A DNA stretch of 29,673 nucleotides from NCBI GenBank assembly GCA_900539525.1, contig UQCM01000035.1, positions 1-29,673 of the forward strand. Reading direction: 5' to 3'. Shown here piece after piece: positions 1 to 6,550 of the stretch. This DNA is from an uncultured Blautia sp. GTDB lineage: Bacteria; Bacillota; Clostridia; Lachnospirales; Lachnospiraceae. A program made the position numbers and the translations under genes. The notes under the pieces were generated by a model. It worked only from the letters and a program-made list of their open reading frames with translations, was not told where the DNA came from and searched no databases. The first letter of the stretch is position 1. Each line of letters begins with the position of its first letter.

Positions 1-120
1 GATGCATTCTGCATCATATCGCGCTGCTACTCTCGGGTTTTCTGTGACTTTCGCTGCGCTACACTCACAAAAAACACCTCGAACTGGCTGGCGTGTGACC
101 AGTAATCCAGGACCGTTCCT
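1..120. repeat. Imperfect inverted-repeat segment, intergenic
   Basis: No gene is seen in the first 244 bases. Around 35-80 there is an imperfect inverted repeat: a GGGTTTTCTGTGA arm near 35-47 and a TCACAAAAAACACC arm near 65-78, with a GC-rich middle. This resembles the small palindromic elements found in intergenic DNA of this bacterial group, but only one copy of this particular sequence is in the window. It could equally be the terminator hairpin of a gene that ends left of the window. Confidence 0.3.
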
Positions 121-182
121 TACAGAAAAAAACACTAGACTATTTTCGTAATTTGTGAGAGAATATGAATATATATGGCATA

Positions 183-193
183 GGGTATTACCC
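183..193. promoter_or_regulatory. Short perfect palindrome upstream of the NifU-like operon
   Basis: The 11-base palindrome GGGTATTACCC lies about 50 bases before the first start codon and is followed by further dyad-like sequence (ATACCTGGTGTAT, 194-206). It could be an operator, for instance for an Rrf2/IscR-type regulator of Fe-S genes, but no regulator gene is adjacent. I could not place a convincing -35/-10 pair here, so the assignment is inference. Confidence 0.25.
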
Positions 194-244
194 ATACCTG
201 GTGTATACATATGAAAGCTATTTATATTTGAAAGGAGTCTTAAA

Positions 245-937
245 ATGATTTATTCACGTGAAGTAGAAGAAATGTGTCCAGTGGCACAGGGCGTTCATCA
301 TGGCGCTGCTCCAATCCCAGAAGAAGCAAAATGGGTACAGGCAAAAGAAGTAAAAGATATTTCCGGTCTGACACATGGTGTGGGCTGGTGTGCTCCGCAG
401 CAGGGTGCATGTAAGCTTACTCTGAATGTTAAGGAAGGTATCATTCAGGAGGCTCTGGTAGAGACGATCGGATGTTCCGGTATGACACATTCTGCGGCTA
501 TGGCTTCTGAAATTTTACCGGGACTGACTGTTATGGAGGCTCTGAATACTGACCTGGTATGTGATGCGATTAACACGGCTATGAGAGAGCTGTTCCTTCA
601 GATCGTATATGGAAGAACACAGAGTGCTTTCTCAGAGGATGGTCTGCCTGTAGGAGCAGGTCTGGAGGATCTTGGAAAAGGTCTTCGCTCACAGGTTGGT
701 ACCATGTACGGTACATTAAAGAAAGGTCCTCGTTATCTGGAAATGGCAGAAGGTTATGTAACCGGCATCGCTCTGGATGCAGAAGATCAGATCATCGGTT
801 ATCAGTTCGTATCTCTTGGAAAGATGACAGACTTCATTAAGAAGGGTGATGATCCGAATACTGCATGGGAAAAAGCAAAAGGACAGTATGGTCGTGTAGC
901 AGATGCTGTTAAGATTATTGACCCGAGAAAAGAATAA
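245..937 (+). CDS. NifU-like iron-sulfur cluster assembly scaffold protein
   Basis: The 230-residue product resembles the IscU/NifU N-terminal fold. Residues 50-100 align by eye with IscU: Cys56 in a GAC-KLTLNV context matches the first IscU cluster ligand, and Cys77 in an ETIGCSGM context matches the second. The third IscU ligand (Cys in the LHCS motif) has no counterpart: the matching stretch reads LPVGAGLEDLG. Two extra cysteines (11 and 49) and a C-terminal extension of about 90 residues set it apart from standard IscU, which is about 130 residues. The start is supported by AAAGGAG at 231-237. It lies 21 bases before the GGGtGRT gene, so the two are probably cotranscribed. The Fe-S role is family inference; the altered ligand set leaves its real cargo open. 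Confidence 0.8.
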   Translation: MIYSREVEEMCPVAQGVHHGAAPIPEEAKWVQAKEVKDISGLTHGVGWCAPQQGACKLTLNVKEGIIQEALVETIGCSGMTHSAAMASEILPGLTVMEALNTDLVCDAINTAMRELFLQIVYGRTQSAFSEDGLPVGAGLEDLGKGLRSQVGTMYGTLKKGPRYLEMAEGYVTGIALDAEDQIIGYQFVSLGKMTDFIKKGDDPNTAWEKAKGQYGRVADAVKIIDPRKE

Positions 938-958
938 TTGAAGAGGAGGTAACGGGAA

Positions 959-1969
959 ATGGCTTTATTTGAATCATATGAAAGACGAATTGACAAAATC
1001 AATTCTGTTTTAAATAGTTATGGAATCGCTTCCATCGAAGAAGCTGAGAAAATCACAAAGGATGCAGGTCTGAACGTTTATGATCAGATCAAAGGCATCC
1101 AGCCAATCTGTTTTGAGAATGCATGCTGGGCATACATTGTAGGTGCAGCGATCGCTATCAAGAAAGGCTGCAAGAAGGCTGCAGACGCTGCAGCAGCGAT
1201 CGGTGAAGGACTTCAGGCTTTCTGTATTCCGGGTTCTGTAGCAGATACACGTAAGGTTGGTCTCGGACATGGTAATCTGGGTAAAATGCTTCTGGAAGAA
1301 GAGACAGAGTGTTTCGCATTCCTGGCAGGTCATGAGTCCTTTGCAGCAGCAGAAGGTGCAATCGGTATTGCTGAGAAGGCAAACAAAGTTCGTCAGAAAC
1401 CACTGCGTGTCATCCTGAATGGTCTTGGAAAGGATGCTGCTCAGATCATCGCAAGAATTAATGGATTTACTTACGTTGAGACAGAGTATGATCCTTATAC
1501 AAACGAAGTAAAAGAAGTATTCCGTAAGTCTTATTCAGAAGGACTTCGTGCAAAAGTAAACTGCTATGGTGCAAACAGTGTTCCGGAAGGTGTTGCAATC
1601 ATGTGGAAAGAGGGCGTTGATGTTTCCATTACAGGTAACTCCACCAATCCTACGAGATTCCAGCATCCGGTAGCAGGTACCTACAAGAAAGAGTGCAACG
1701 AGAAGGGCAAGAAATACTTCTCTGTAGCATCAGGCGGTGGTACAGGACGTACACTGCATCCGGATAATATGGCAGCAGGTCCTGCTTCCTACGGTATGAC
1801 AGATACACTGGGCCGTATGCATTCCGATGCACAGTTCGCAGGTTCCTCTTCTGTACCTGCTCACGTAGAGATGATGGGTCTGATCGGTGCAGGTAACAAC
1901 CCGATGGTTGGTATGACTGTTGCAGTTGCAGTTAGCATTGAAGAAGCTGCTAAGGAAGGCAAGTTCTAA
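959..1969 (+). CDS. GGGtGRT family protein
   Basis: The 336-residue product carries the signature that names its Pfam family: SGGGTGRTLHPDNM, with the GGGTGRT core at residues 259-265. It is rich in Gly and Ala and has no signal peptide or membrane segment, so it is probably cytosolic. The family has no firmly assigned biochemical function that I know of. It is cotranscribed with the NifU-like scaffold gene just upstream (21-base gap, strong GAGGAGG at 943-949), which suggests a shared role in metal-cluster or redox chemistry. That link is inference from context. A strong terminator follows, so this is a two-gene unit. Confidence 0.88.
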   Translation: MALFESYERRIDKINSVLNSYGIASIEEAEKITKDAGLNVYDQIKGIQPICFENACWAYIVGAAIAIKKGCKKAADAAAAIGEGLQAFCIPGSVADTRKVGLGHGNLGKMLLEEETECFAFLAGHESFAAAEGAIGIAEKANKVRQKPLRVILNGLGKDAAQIIARINGFTYVETEYDPYTNEVKEVFRKSYSEGLRAKVNCYGANSVPEGVAIMWKEGVDVSITGNSTNPTRFQHPVAGTYKKECNEKGKKYFSVASGGGTGRTLHPDNMAAGPASYGMTDTLGRMHSDAQFAGSSSVPAHVEMMGLIGAGNNPMVGMTVAVAVSIEEAAKEGKF

Positions 1970-1995
1970 GAATTATATATGTGAAATGTCAGGAA

Positions 1996-2028
1996 ATGCC
2001 GCAAACTAAAGGGTTTGCGGCATTTTTT
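1996..2028 (+). terminator. Rho-independent terminator of the NifU-like/GGGtGRT operon
   Basis: A perfect 11-bp stem (1996-2006 with 2013-2023), a six-base loop and a run of six T at 2023-2028 follow the GGGtGRT stop codon by about 27 bases. Confidence 0.93.
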
Positions 2029-2073
2029 CGGAACGTATCACAACAGGGAACTTACTCTTAAGACAGAGATATC

Positions 2074-2436
2074 CTAATCTTCACACTTGAAATCTGTCGG
2101 GCTTTCGATCAGTGTGGCAGCCTGGAACTCGTGCTTGTGTCCGTCTTTGCACTTGGTACAATCTTTAATAAAGTGTACATGCTTTCCACCGCCCACATCA
2201 ATCGCCAGTGAAGTCTTACCGCAGAACTCATGATAATGACCATCTGAGAAATCTGTGCGGAATTTTACTTCATGAAAATGGCAGTTACCCATTTCAATGG
2301 CCTCGCCTGTAACCGTACAGAAGCGATGATTATGGCAGTCTCTGCATTCTCTTACGATAGCAGTGCTGCCGGTAATTTCATGGACATGTTTCTGTTTGTC
2401 GTAGTTGCAGTGACGTGATTGATTCTGATTTTCCAT
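2074..2436 (-). CDS. YmaF family His-rich protein
   Basis: The 120-residue product is built from repeated H-x-H units: KHVHE, CHNHRF, CHFHEV, GHYHEF, KHVHFI and GHKHEF, spaced about 16-20 residues apart, with several nearby cysteines. This is the pattern of the YmaF family, which has no established function known to me. The His/Cys pairs make metal binding plausible, but that is inference. No signal peptide or membrane segment is seen. AAAGGAG lies about 10 bases before the start codon. A TTGACA hexamer on the minus strand (2472-2477) could be part of its promoter, but the -10 is unclear. It is a single-gene unit between the convergent GGGtGRT operon and the rfb operon. Confidence 0.82.
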   Translation of the reverse strand: MENQNQSRHCNYDKQKHVHEITGSTAIVRECRDCHNHRFCTVTGEAIEMGNCHFHEVKFRTDFSDGHYHEFCGKTSLAIDVGGGKHVHFIKDCTKCKDGHKHEFQAATLIESPTDFKCED

Positions 2437-2573
2437 AAATATCTCCTTTCTGCTATCGTCTCTATATACTATGTCAATTGTGTGAAAATGTGAAAGGAGC
2501 AGCTATTTACACGCTGGTCAGTTTGAGGTGTTCTTTGTGAGTATGAGAGATGGTTGACAAAGTATGAATGAAG

Positions 2574-2610
2574 ATAAAACTCCCCCGCTTCAAATGTGCG
2601 AAACGGGGGA
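2574..2610 (-). terminator. Terminator of the rfb operon
   Basis: Six bases after the rfbC stop codon there is an 11-bp stem with one mismatch (2581-2591 with 2600-2610) dominated by five G:C pairs, with an eight-base loop. On the minus strand it is followed by GTTTTATCTT. Confidence 0.82.
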
Positions 2611-2615
2611 ATATT

Positions 2616-3224
2616 TTAGAATTTAAAGGTATCCTTCAGACCAACCCAGAGCTGATCTTTGTCACTTAGATTCAGGGCAGTTCCATCTTCTAACTGATAT
2701 CCCTTTGCAGAAGCTGTTCCCTGATAATTGCCGGTAAGCTGCGGCCAGGTGATGCCGATTTCCGGATCGTTCCAGGCAAGGCCGCCTTCATCGCCGGGAT
2801 GATAGAAGTCTGTGCATTTGTAGCAGAATTCCGCGATATCTGAGAGCACAAGAAAGCCGTGTGCAAAGCCCTGAGGGATATAGAACTGTTTCTTATTCTC
2901 TTCTGTCAGTTCGATGCCAAACCATTTTCCGTAGGTTTTACTGTTGCTTCTAAGATCAACGGCCACATCGAATACAGAGCCTCTGATTACACGCACAAGC
3001 TTTCCCTGAGGAAACTCTTTCTGGAAATGAAGTCCTCGCAGCACGCCTTTGGTGGAGCAGGACTGGTTATCCTGTACGAATTTCATGGTAAGTCCGGCTT
3101 CTTCCATATCCTTTTGGTTATATGTCTCCATGAAATAGCCTCTGGAGTCTCCGTGGACGGCGGGGGTAATGACACAAAGTCCCTCAATGCCGCCTGCGTT
3201 CTTTTCTACTTGAATCTGTCCCAT
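2616..3224 (-). CDS. rfbC: dTDP-4-dehydrorhamnose 3,5-epimerase
   Basis: This enzyme epimerises dTDP-4-keto-6-deoxy-glucose at C3 and C5, the third step of dTDP-L-rhamnose synthesis. The 202-residue product has the RmlC cupin signature: GDSRGYFMETY near the N terminus, the LRGLHFQ segment with the expected catalytic His66, and PQGFAHGFLVLSD in the middle. An in-frame ATG 15 bases further upstream would overlap rfbD. I prefer the start at 3224 because GAGGAGT (3231-3237) sits six bases before it and is formed by the last codons and stop of rfbD. The four-base gap to rfbD indicates translational coupling. It is the last gene of the operon, before a terminator. Confidence 0.95.
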   Translation of the reverse strand: MGQIQVEKNAGGIEGLCVITPAVHGDSRGYFMETYNQKDMEEAGLTMKFVQDNQSCSTKGVLRGLHFQKEFPQGKLVRVIRGSVFDVAVDLRSNSKTYGKWFGIELTEENKKQFYIPQGFAHGFLVLSDIAEFCYKCTDFYHPGDEGGLAWNDPEIGITWPQLTGNYQGTASAKGYQLEDGTALNLSDKDQLWVGLKDTFKF

Positions 3225-3228
3225 ATGA

Positions 3229-4116
3229 TCACTCCTCAAAATTAAATTCCTTAAGATAACGATTTAATGCGTCCTTCCAGTCAGGAAGCGGAGTAAAGCC
3301 GTTCTCTATCAGCTTGCTTTTGTCCAGGCGGCTGTTAAAGGGTCTTGCCGCTTTAGAGATGCCGTACTCCTCCGTGGTCACCGGATGTACCGTGATATCT
3401 GCATACTCGGAATGACCGGCTTCTGCTGCCTGACGAAAGATCTCTTTTGTAAAGTCATACCAGCTGATGTATCCACCTTCGTTTGTGGCATGGTAATAGC
3501 CGTATTTTTCGGTTTCAATCATATCCACCAGCAGTCTTGCCAGGTCAAAGGTGTAGGTTGGTGTACCAATCTGGTCCTTTACCACACGAAGCTCCTTGTG
3601 TTTTTTGCCCACGTTCAGCATCGTACGGATAAAGTTCTTTCCGTTTTTGCCAAATACCCAGGCAATGCGGACAATAAAATATTTAGAGAGCATGCCGGAT
3701 ACGGACAGTTCCCCTTCGAGCTTTGTCTGTCCATAGACATTCAGCGGTCTGTAATCCCTGCAGTCCGGCTGCCAGGGAGCTGTGCCCTGGCCGTCAAAGA
3801 CATAATCTGTAGAGATATACATCATTTTAATATTCAGTTCTTTACATACATTTGCAATATTTTCAGTGCCTACAGCATTGACCAGATGAACTTTTTCTTT
3901 ATTATCATCATCCTCAGCGGCATCGACAGCCGTCCATGCGGCACAGTGGATAACAGCATCCGGCCCGGCTTCTCGGATGACTCTGTCAACAGAAGCTTTA
4001 TCGGTGATATCCATTTCTTCGATATCTACACCGATAGCGGTATGATTTCTCTTTTTCAGTTCATTGACCACATCATATCCGAGCTGTCCTCTGACACCTG
4101 TTACGAATACTTTCAT
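3229..4116 (-). CDS. rfbD: dTDP-4-dehydrorhamnose reductase
   Basis: This short-chain dehydrogenase reduces dTDP-4-keto-L-rhamnose with NAD(P)H to dTDP-L-rhamnose, the last step of the pathway. The 295-residue product begins with the dinucleotide-binding loop GVRGQLG (7-13), followed by STDYVFDG (102-109) and the catalytic Tyr128-xxx-Lys132 pair in VYGQTK. An upstream ATG would add 25 residues of unrelated sequence. The start at 4116 is chosen because an AGGAGG-type site lies 10 bases before it and the Rossmann fold then begins immediately. A 140-base gap separates it from rfbB, wider than the gap to rfbC. Confidence 0.95.
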   Translation of the reverse strand: MKVFVTGVRGQLGYDVVNELKKRNHTAIGVDIEEMDITDKASVDRVIREAGPDAVIHCAAWTAVDAAEDDDNKEKVHLVNAVGTENIANVCKELNIKMMYISTDYVFDGQGTAPWQPDCRDYRPLNVYGQTKLEGELSVSGMLSKYFIVRIAWVFGKNGKNFIRTMLNVGKKHKELRVVKDQIGTPTYTFDLARLLVDMIETEKYGYYHATNEGGYISWYDFTKEIFRQAAEAGHSEYADITVHPVTTEEYGISKAARPFNSRLDKSKLIENGFTPLPDWKDALNRYLKEFNFEE

Positions 4117-4256
4117 TTTGCGGAAATCCTCCTTGTTTATAAAACGATGCTTCCTGTTACAGAAGCTGTGATAGCAGTAAAGCGTCTGCACAGAAGAAGA
4201 GTCTGAGCTATTCTGTCTCCGGCAGATATCATGTGTTTTTCAAAAAACAGGAACAC

Positions 4257-5276
4257 TTAGCGGTTTCCGTACATTTTTTCGTAATAGTTCTGGTACTCAC
4301 CGGAGATAATGGTTTCCCACCACTCCTTATTGTCCAGGTACCACTGAATTGTTTTTTTGATGCCATCCTGGAACTTTGTTTCAGGCAGCCATCCCAGCTC
4401 GTTGTGGATCTTGGTGGGATCAATGGCATAGCGCATATCGTGTCCCTTCCGGTCTGCCACATAGGTGATCAGGCTTTCCGGCTTGTCAAGCTCCTTGCAG
4501 ATCAGCTTTACAATATCAATATTCTGCATTTCGTTATGTCCGCCAACGTTGTAGACTTCGCCTACCCGTCCTTTGTGGATGATCAGATCTATGGCTTTGC
4601 AGTGATCCTCTACGTAGAGCCAGTCACGGACATTTTCGCCTTTTCCGTAAACCGGGAGAGGTTTGTCATTCAATGCATTGGCGATCATCAGAGGGATCAG
4701 TTTCTCCGGGAAGTGGTAAGGACCGTAGTTGTTGGAGCAGCGGCTGATGGAAACAGGCAGGCCATAGGTTCTGTGGTAAGCAAGGACAAGAAGGTCTGCA
4801 CCTGCTTTTGAGGAACTGTACGGGCTGCTGGTGTGGATGGGGGTCTCCTCTGTGAAGAACAGATCCGGGCGGTCAAGAGGAAGATCACCGTACACTTCGT
4901 CGGTGGAAACCTGATGATATCGTTTGATGCCGTATTTGCGGCAGGCATCCATTAGAACTGCAGTACCCTTGATATTCGTATCAAGGAACACTTCCGGATT
5001 CTCGATGGAACGGTCTACATGGCTCTCAGCGGCGAAATTCACCACCATGTCCGGGTGTTCTTCTTCAAATAATTGATACACAGCTTCCCGGTCCGTGATG
5101 CTTTCCTTCACAAAGCGGAAATTCGGGTTATCCATGACAGGAGCCAGAGTGGACAGGTTTCCGGCATAAGTCAGACAGTCAAGGCAGACGATCCGGTAAT
5201 CCGGGTATTTACCCAGCATATGAAAAATAAAATTACTTCCAATAAATCCGGCACCGCCGGTAACGATAATATTCAT
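4257..5276 (-). CDS. rfbB: dTDP-glucose 4,6-dehydratase
   Basis: This enzyme converts dTDP-glucose to dTDP-4-keto-6-deoxy-glucose using bound NAD, the second step of dTDP-rhamnose synthesis. The 339-residue product has the GGAGFIG NAD loop (7-13), the TDE triad characteristic of the family (125-127) and the catalytic Tyr153-xxx-Lys157 in PYSSSK. Two ATGs lie six bases apart. The second (5276) is eight bases from GGAG and gives the usual MNIIVTGG start, while the first is only two bases away from it. The 131-base gap to rfbA contains a degenerate copy of the window's palindromic repeat. Confidence 0.96.
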   Translation of the reverse strand: MNIIVTGGAGFIGSNFIFHMLGKYPDYRIVCLDCLTYAGNLSTLAPVMDNPNFRFVKESITDREAVYQLFEEEHPDMVVNFAAESHVDRSIENPEVFLDTNIKGTAVLMDACRKYGIKRYHQVSTDEVYGDLPLDRPDLFFTEETPIHTSSPYSSSKAGADLLVLAYHRTYGLPVSISRCSNNYGPYHFPEKLIPLMIANALNDKPLPVYGKGENVRDWLYVEDHCKAIDLIIHKGRVGEVYNVGGHNEMQNIDIVKLICKELDKPESLITYVADRKGHDMRYAIDPTKIHNELGWLPETKFQDGIKKTIQWYLDNKEWWETIISGEYQNYYEKMYGNR

Positions 5277-5319
5277 GATCATTTCTCCTTTATGAATTGT
5301 TTTTGATTATTTCCTGCAG

Positions 5320-5386
5320 CTGTTCCGAGCTCATCCGCAAAACCGCATCCTCTGTTATTTAGATCTGTATGGCTCTGATAGTGAAC
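5320..5386. repeat. Degenerate palindromic repeat copy inside the rfb operon
   Basis: Between rfbB and rfbA the sequence reads CTGTTCCGAGCTCATCCGCA, then an AACCGCATCCTC stretch, and ends with GGCTCTGATAGTGAAC. These match, with several changes, the left end, the CATTCGCAAAACCGCCTC core and the right end of the elements at 7826-7977 and 25829-25883. It is short, decayed and lies within a transcribed region. Confidence 0.6.
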
Positions 5387-5407
5387 GCAAAAGCAGTCTT
5401 TACAGGA

Positions 5408-6304
5408 TCAGTGCAGGACATCCAGATATTTGCCGTCCAGTACGTCTTTCAAATACTGCCCGTACTGGTTTTTTTTCAGTACCTCATAGACTTTCATGAC
5501 ATCCTCACGGGTGATCCAGCCGTTCAGATAGGCAATTTCTTCCAGACAGGCAATTTTTCGGTGCTGATGTGTCTCTACCGTCTTGACAAAATTCGTGGCA
5601 TCCACCAGACTTTCGTGTGTACCGGTATCCAGCCAGGTAAAGCCCTGTCCCAGAAGCTCCACATTCAGGCTGTCATTTTCCAGATAGATGCGGTTCAAGT
5701 CTGTGATCTCCAGTTCGCCGCGGGCACTGGGTTTTAAGTTCTTTGCATATTCTACCACTTTGTTGTCATAAAAATACAGGCCGGTGACGCAGTAATTGCT
5801 CTTTGGGTGTTCCGGTTTCTCTTCGATGGAAACTGCTTTGCCTTCCTCATTAAATTCCACGATTCCAAAACGCTCCGGATCATCAACATAGTATCCAAAA
5901 ACGGTGGCACCCCTGCCGGATTCGGCATTTTCCACAGCGGCTTTCAGACGTTTCTTCAGTCCGTGACCGGAGAAGATATTGTCTCCGAGCACCATGGCTG
6001 CAGTGTCATCACCAATAAAGTCTGCCCCGATAATGAATGCCTGTGCCAGTCCGTCCGGACTTGGCTGTACCGCATAGGAAAGACTGACACCAAACTGATG
6101 GCCGTCTCCTAACAGCTCCTGAAAACGCGGTGTATCCTGCGGAGTGGAAATGATCAGGATTTCACGGATCCCTGCATTCATCAGGACTGACATGGGGTAA
6201 TAGATCATGGGTTTGTCATAAATAGGAAGCAGCTGCTTTGATGTCACCATGGTCAGAGGATAGAGGCGTGTGCCGGAACCTCCTGCTAAAATAATTCCCT
6301 TCAT
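5408..6304 (-). CDS. rfbA: Glucose-1-phosphate thymidylyltransferase
   Basis: This enzyme joins dTTP and glucose-1-phosphate to form dTDP-glucose, the first step of dTDP-L-rhamnose synthesis. The 298-residue product is the usual length and starts with the nucleotidyltransferase motif LAGGSGTRLYPLT (6-18). It continues with SKQLLPIYDKPMIYYP and the metal-binding GDNIFSGHG segment, and has EEKPEHPKSN in the sugar-binding half. AAAAGGAG lies about 10 bases before the ATG. It is the first gene of rfbABDC and has a leader of about 115 bases downstream of a promoter with a 19-bp spacer. Confidence 0.97.
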   Translation of the reverse strand: MKGIILAGGSGTRLYPLTMVTSKQLLPIYDKPMIYYPMSVLMNAGIREILIISTPQDTPRFQELLGDGHQFGVSLSYAVQPSPDGLAQAFIIGADFIGDDTAAMVLGDNIFSGHGLKKRLKAAVENAESGRGATVFGYYVDDPERFGIVEFNEEGKAVSIEEKPEHPKSNYCVTGLYFYDNKVVEYAKNLKPSARGELEITDLNRIYLENDSLNVELLGQGFTWLDTGTHESLVDATNFVKTVETHQHRKIACLEEIAYLNGWITREDVMKVYEVLKKNQYGQYLKDVLDGKYLDVLH

Positions 6305-6425
6305 AGTAAATCTCCTTTTCTTTGTCAGGGTGCTGCCTGCTTTCGAAAATGGGAAAGGGCAGCGATATGATTTCGAGATTTCATTTTCTGATTACAGTAC
6401 TGTCAAATCGTAGTTGCATAGATAT

Positions 6426-6456
6426 AGTATAAAAGATGACGTTAGGTTACCTTCAA
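6426..6456 (-). promoter_or_regulatory. MerR-type promoter (19-bp spacer) upstream of rfbA
   Basis: On the minus strand TTGAAG (6456-6451) and TATACT (6431-6426) are separated by exactly 19 bases, the long spacing typical of promoters activated by MerR-family regulators. An imperfect dyad, TGAAGGTAACCTAACGTCA (6455-6437, six of nine pairs matching), overlaps the -35 and the spacer. It reads toward rfbA, about 120 bases away, and lies just downstream of the MerR-methyltransferase gene and its terminator. A second possible -35, a perfect TTGACA, occurs on the same strand at 6406-6401 but has only a weak -10 (TGAAAT at 6383-6378). Confidence 0.5.
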
Positions 6457-6500
6457 GGGGGATTTTGAAAAAATTGAAACTTTGTGAATTATTACCAAAA

Positions 6501-6550
6501 GAAAAACGGAAGGATTGCCGGCAGAACAGTCAGCTGACAACCCTTCCGTT
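6501..6550 (-). terminator. Terminator overlapping the end of the MerR-methyltransferase gene
   Basis: A 13-bp stem with one G:U pair (6538-6550 with 6505-6517) is followed on the minus strand by GTTTTTC. The stop codon (6532-6530) lies in the loop, so the 5' arm is coding sequence. Confidence 0.78.

Noticed and set aside
2859..3245. Plus-strand reading frame of 128 codons opposite rfbC
   Set aside because: It is the complement of rfbC, lacks a ribosome site and has no recognisable domain.
3385..4206. Plus-strand reading frame of 273 codons opposite rfbD
   Set aside because: It lies entirely over a well-supported gene; its Cys- and Phe-rich composition is typical of antisense frames.
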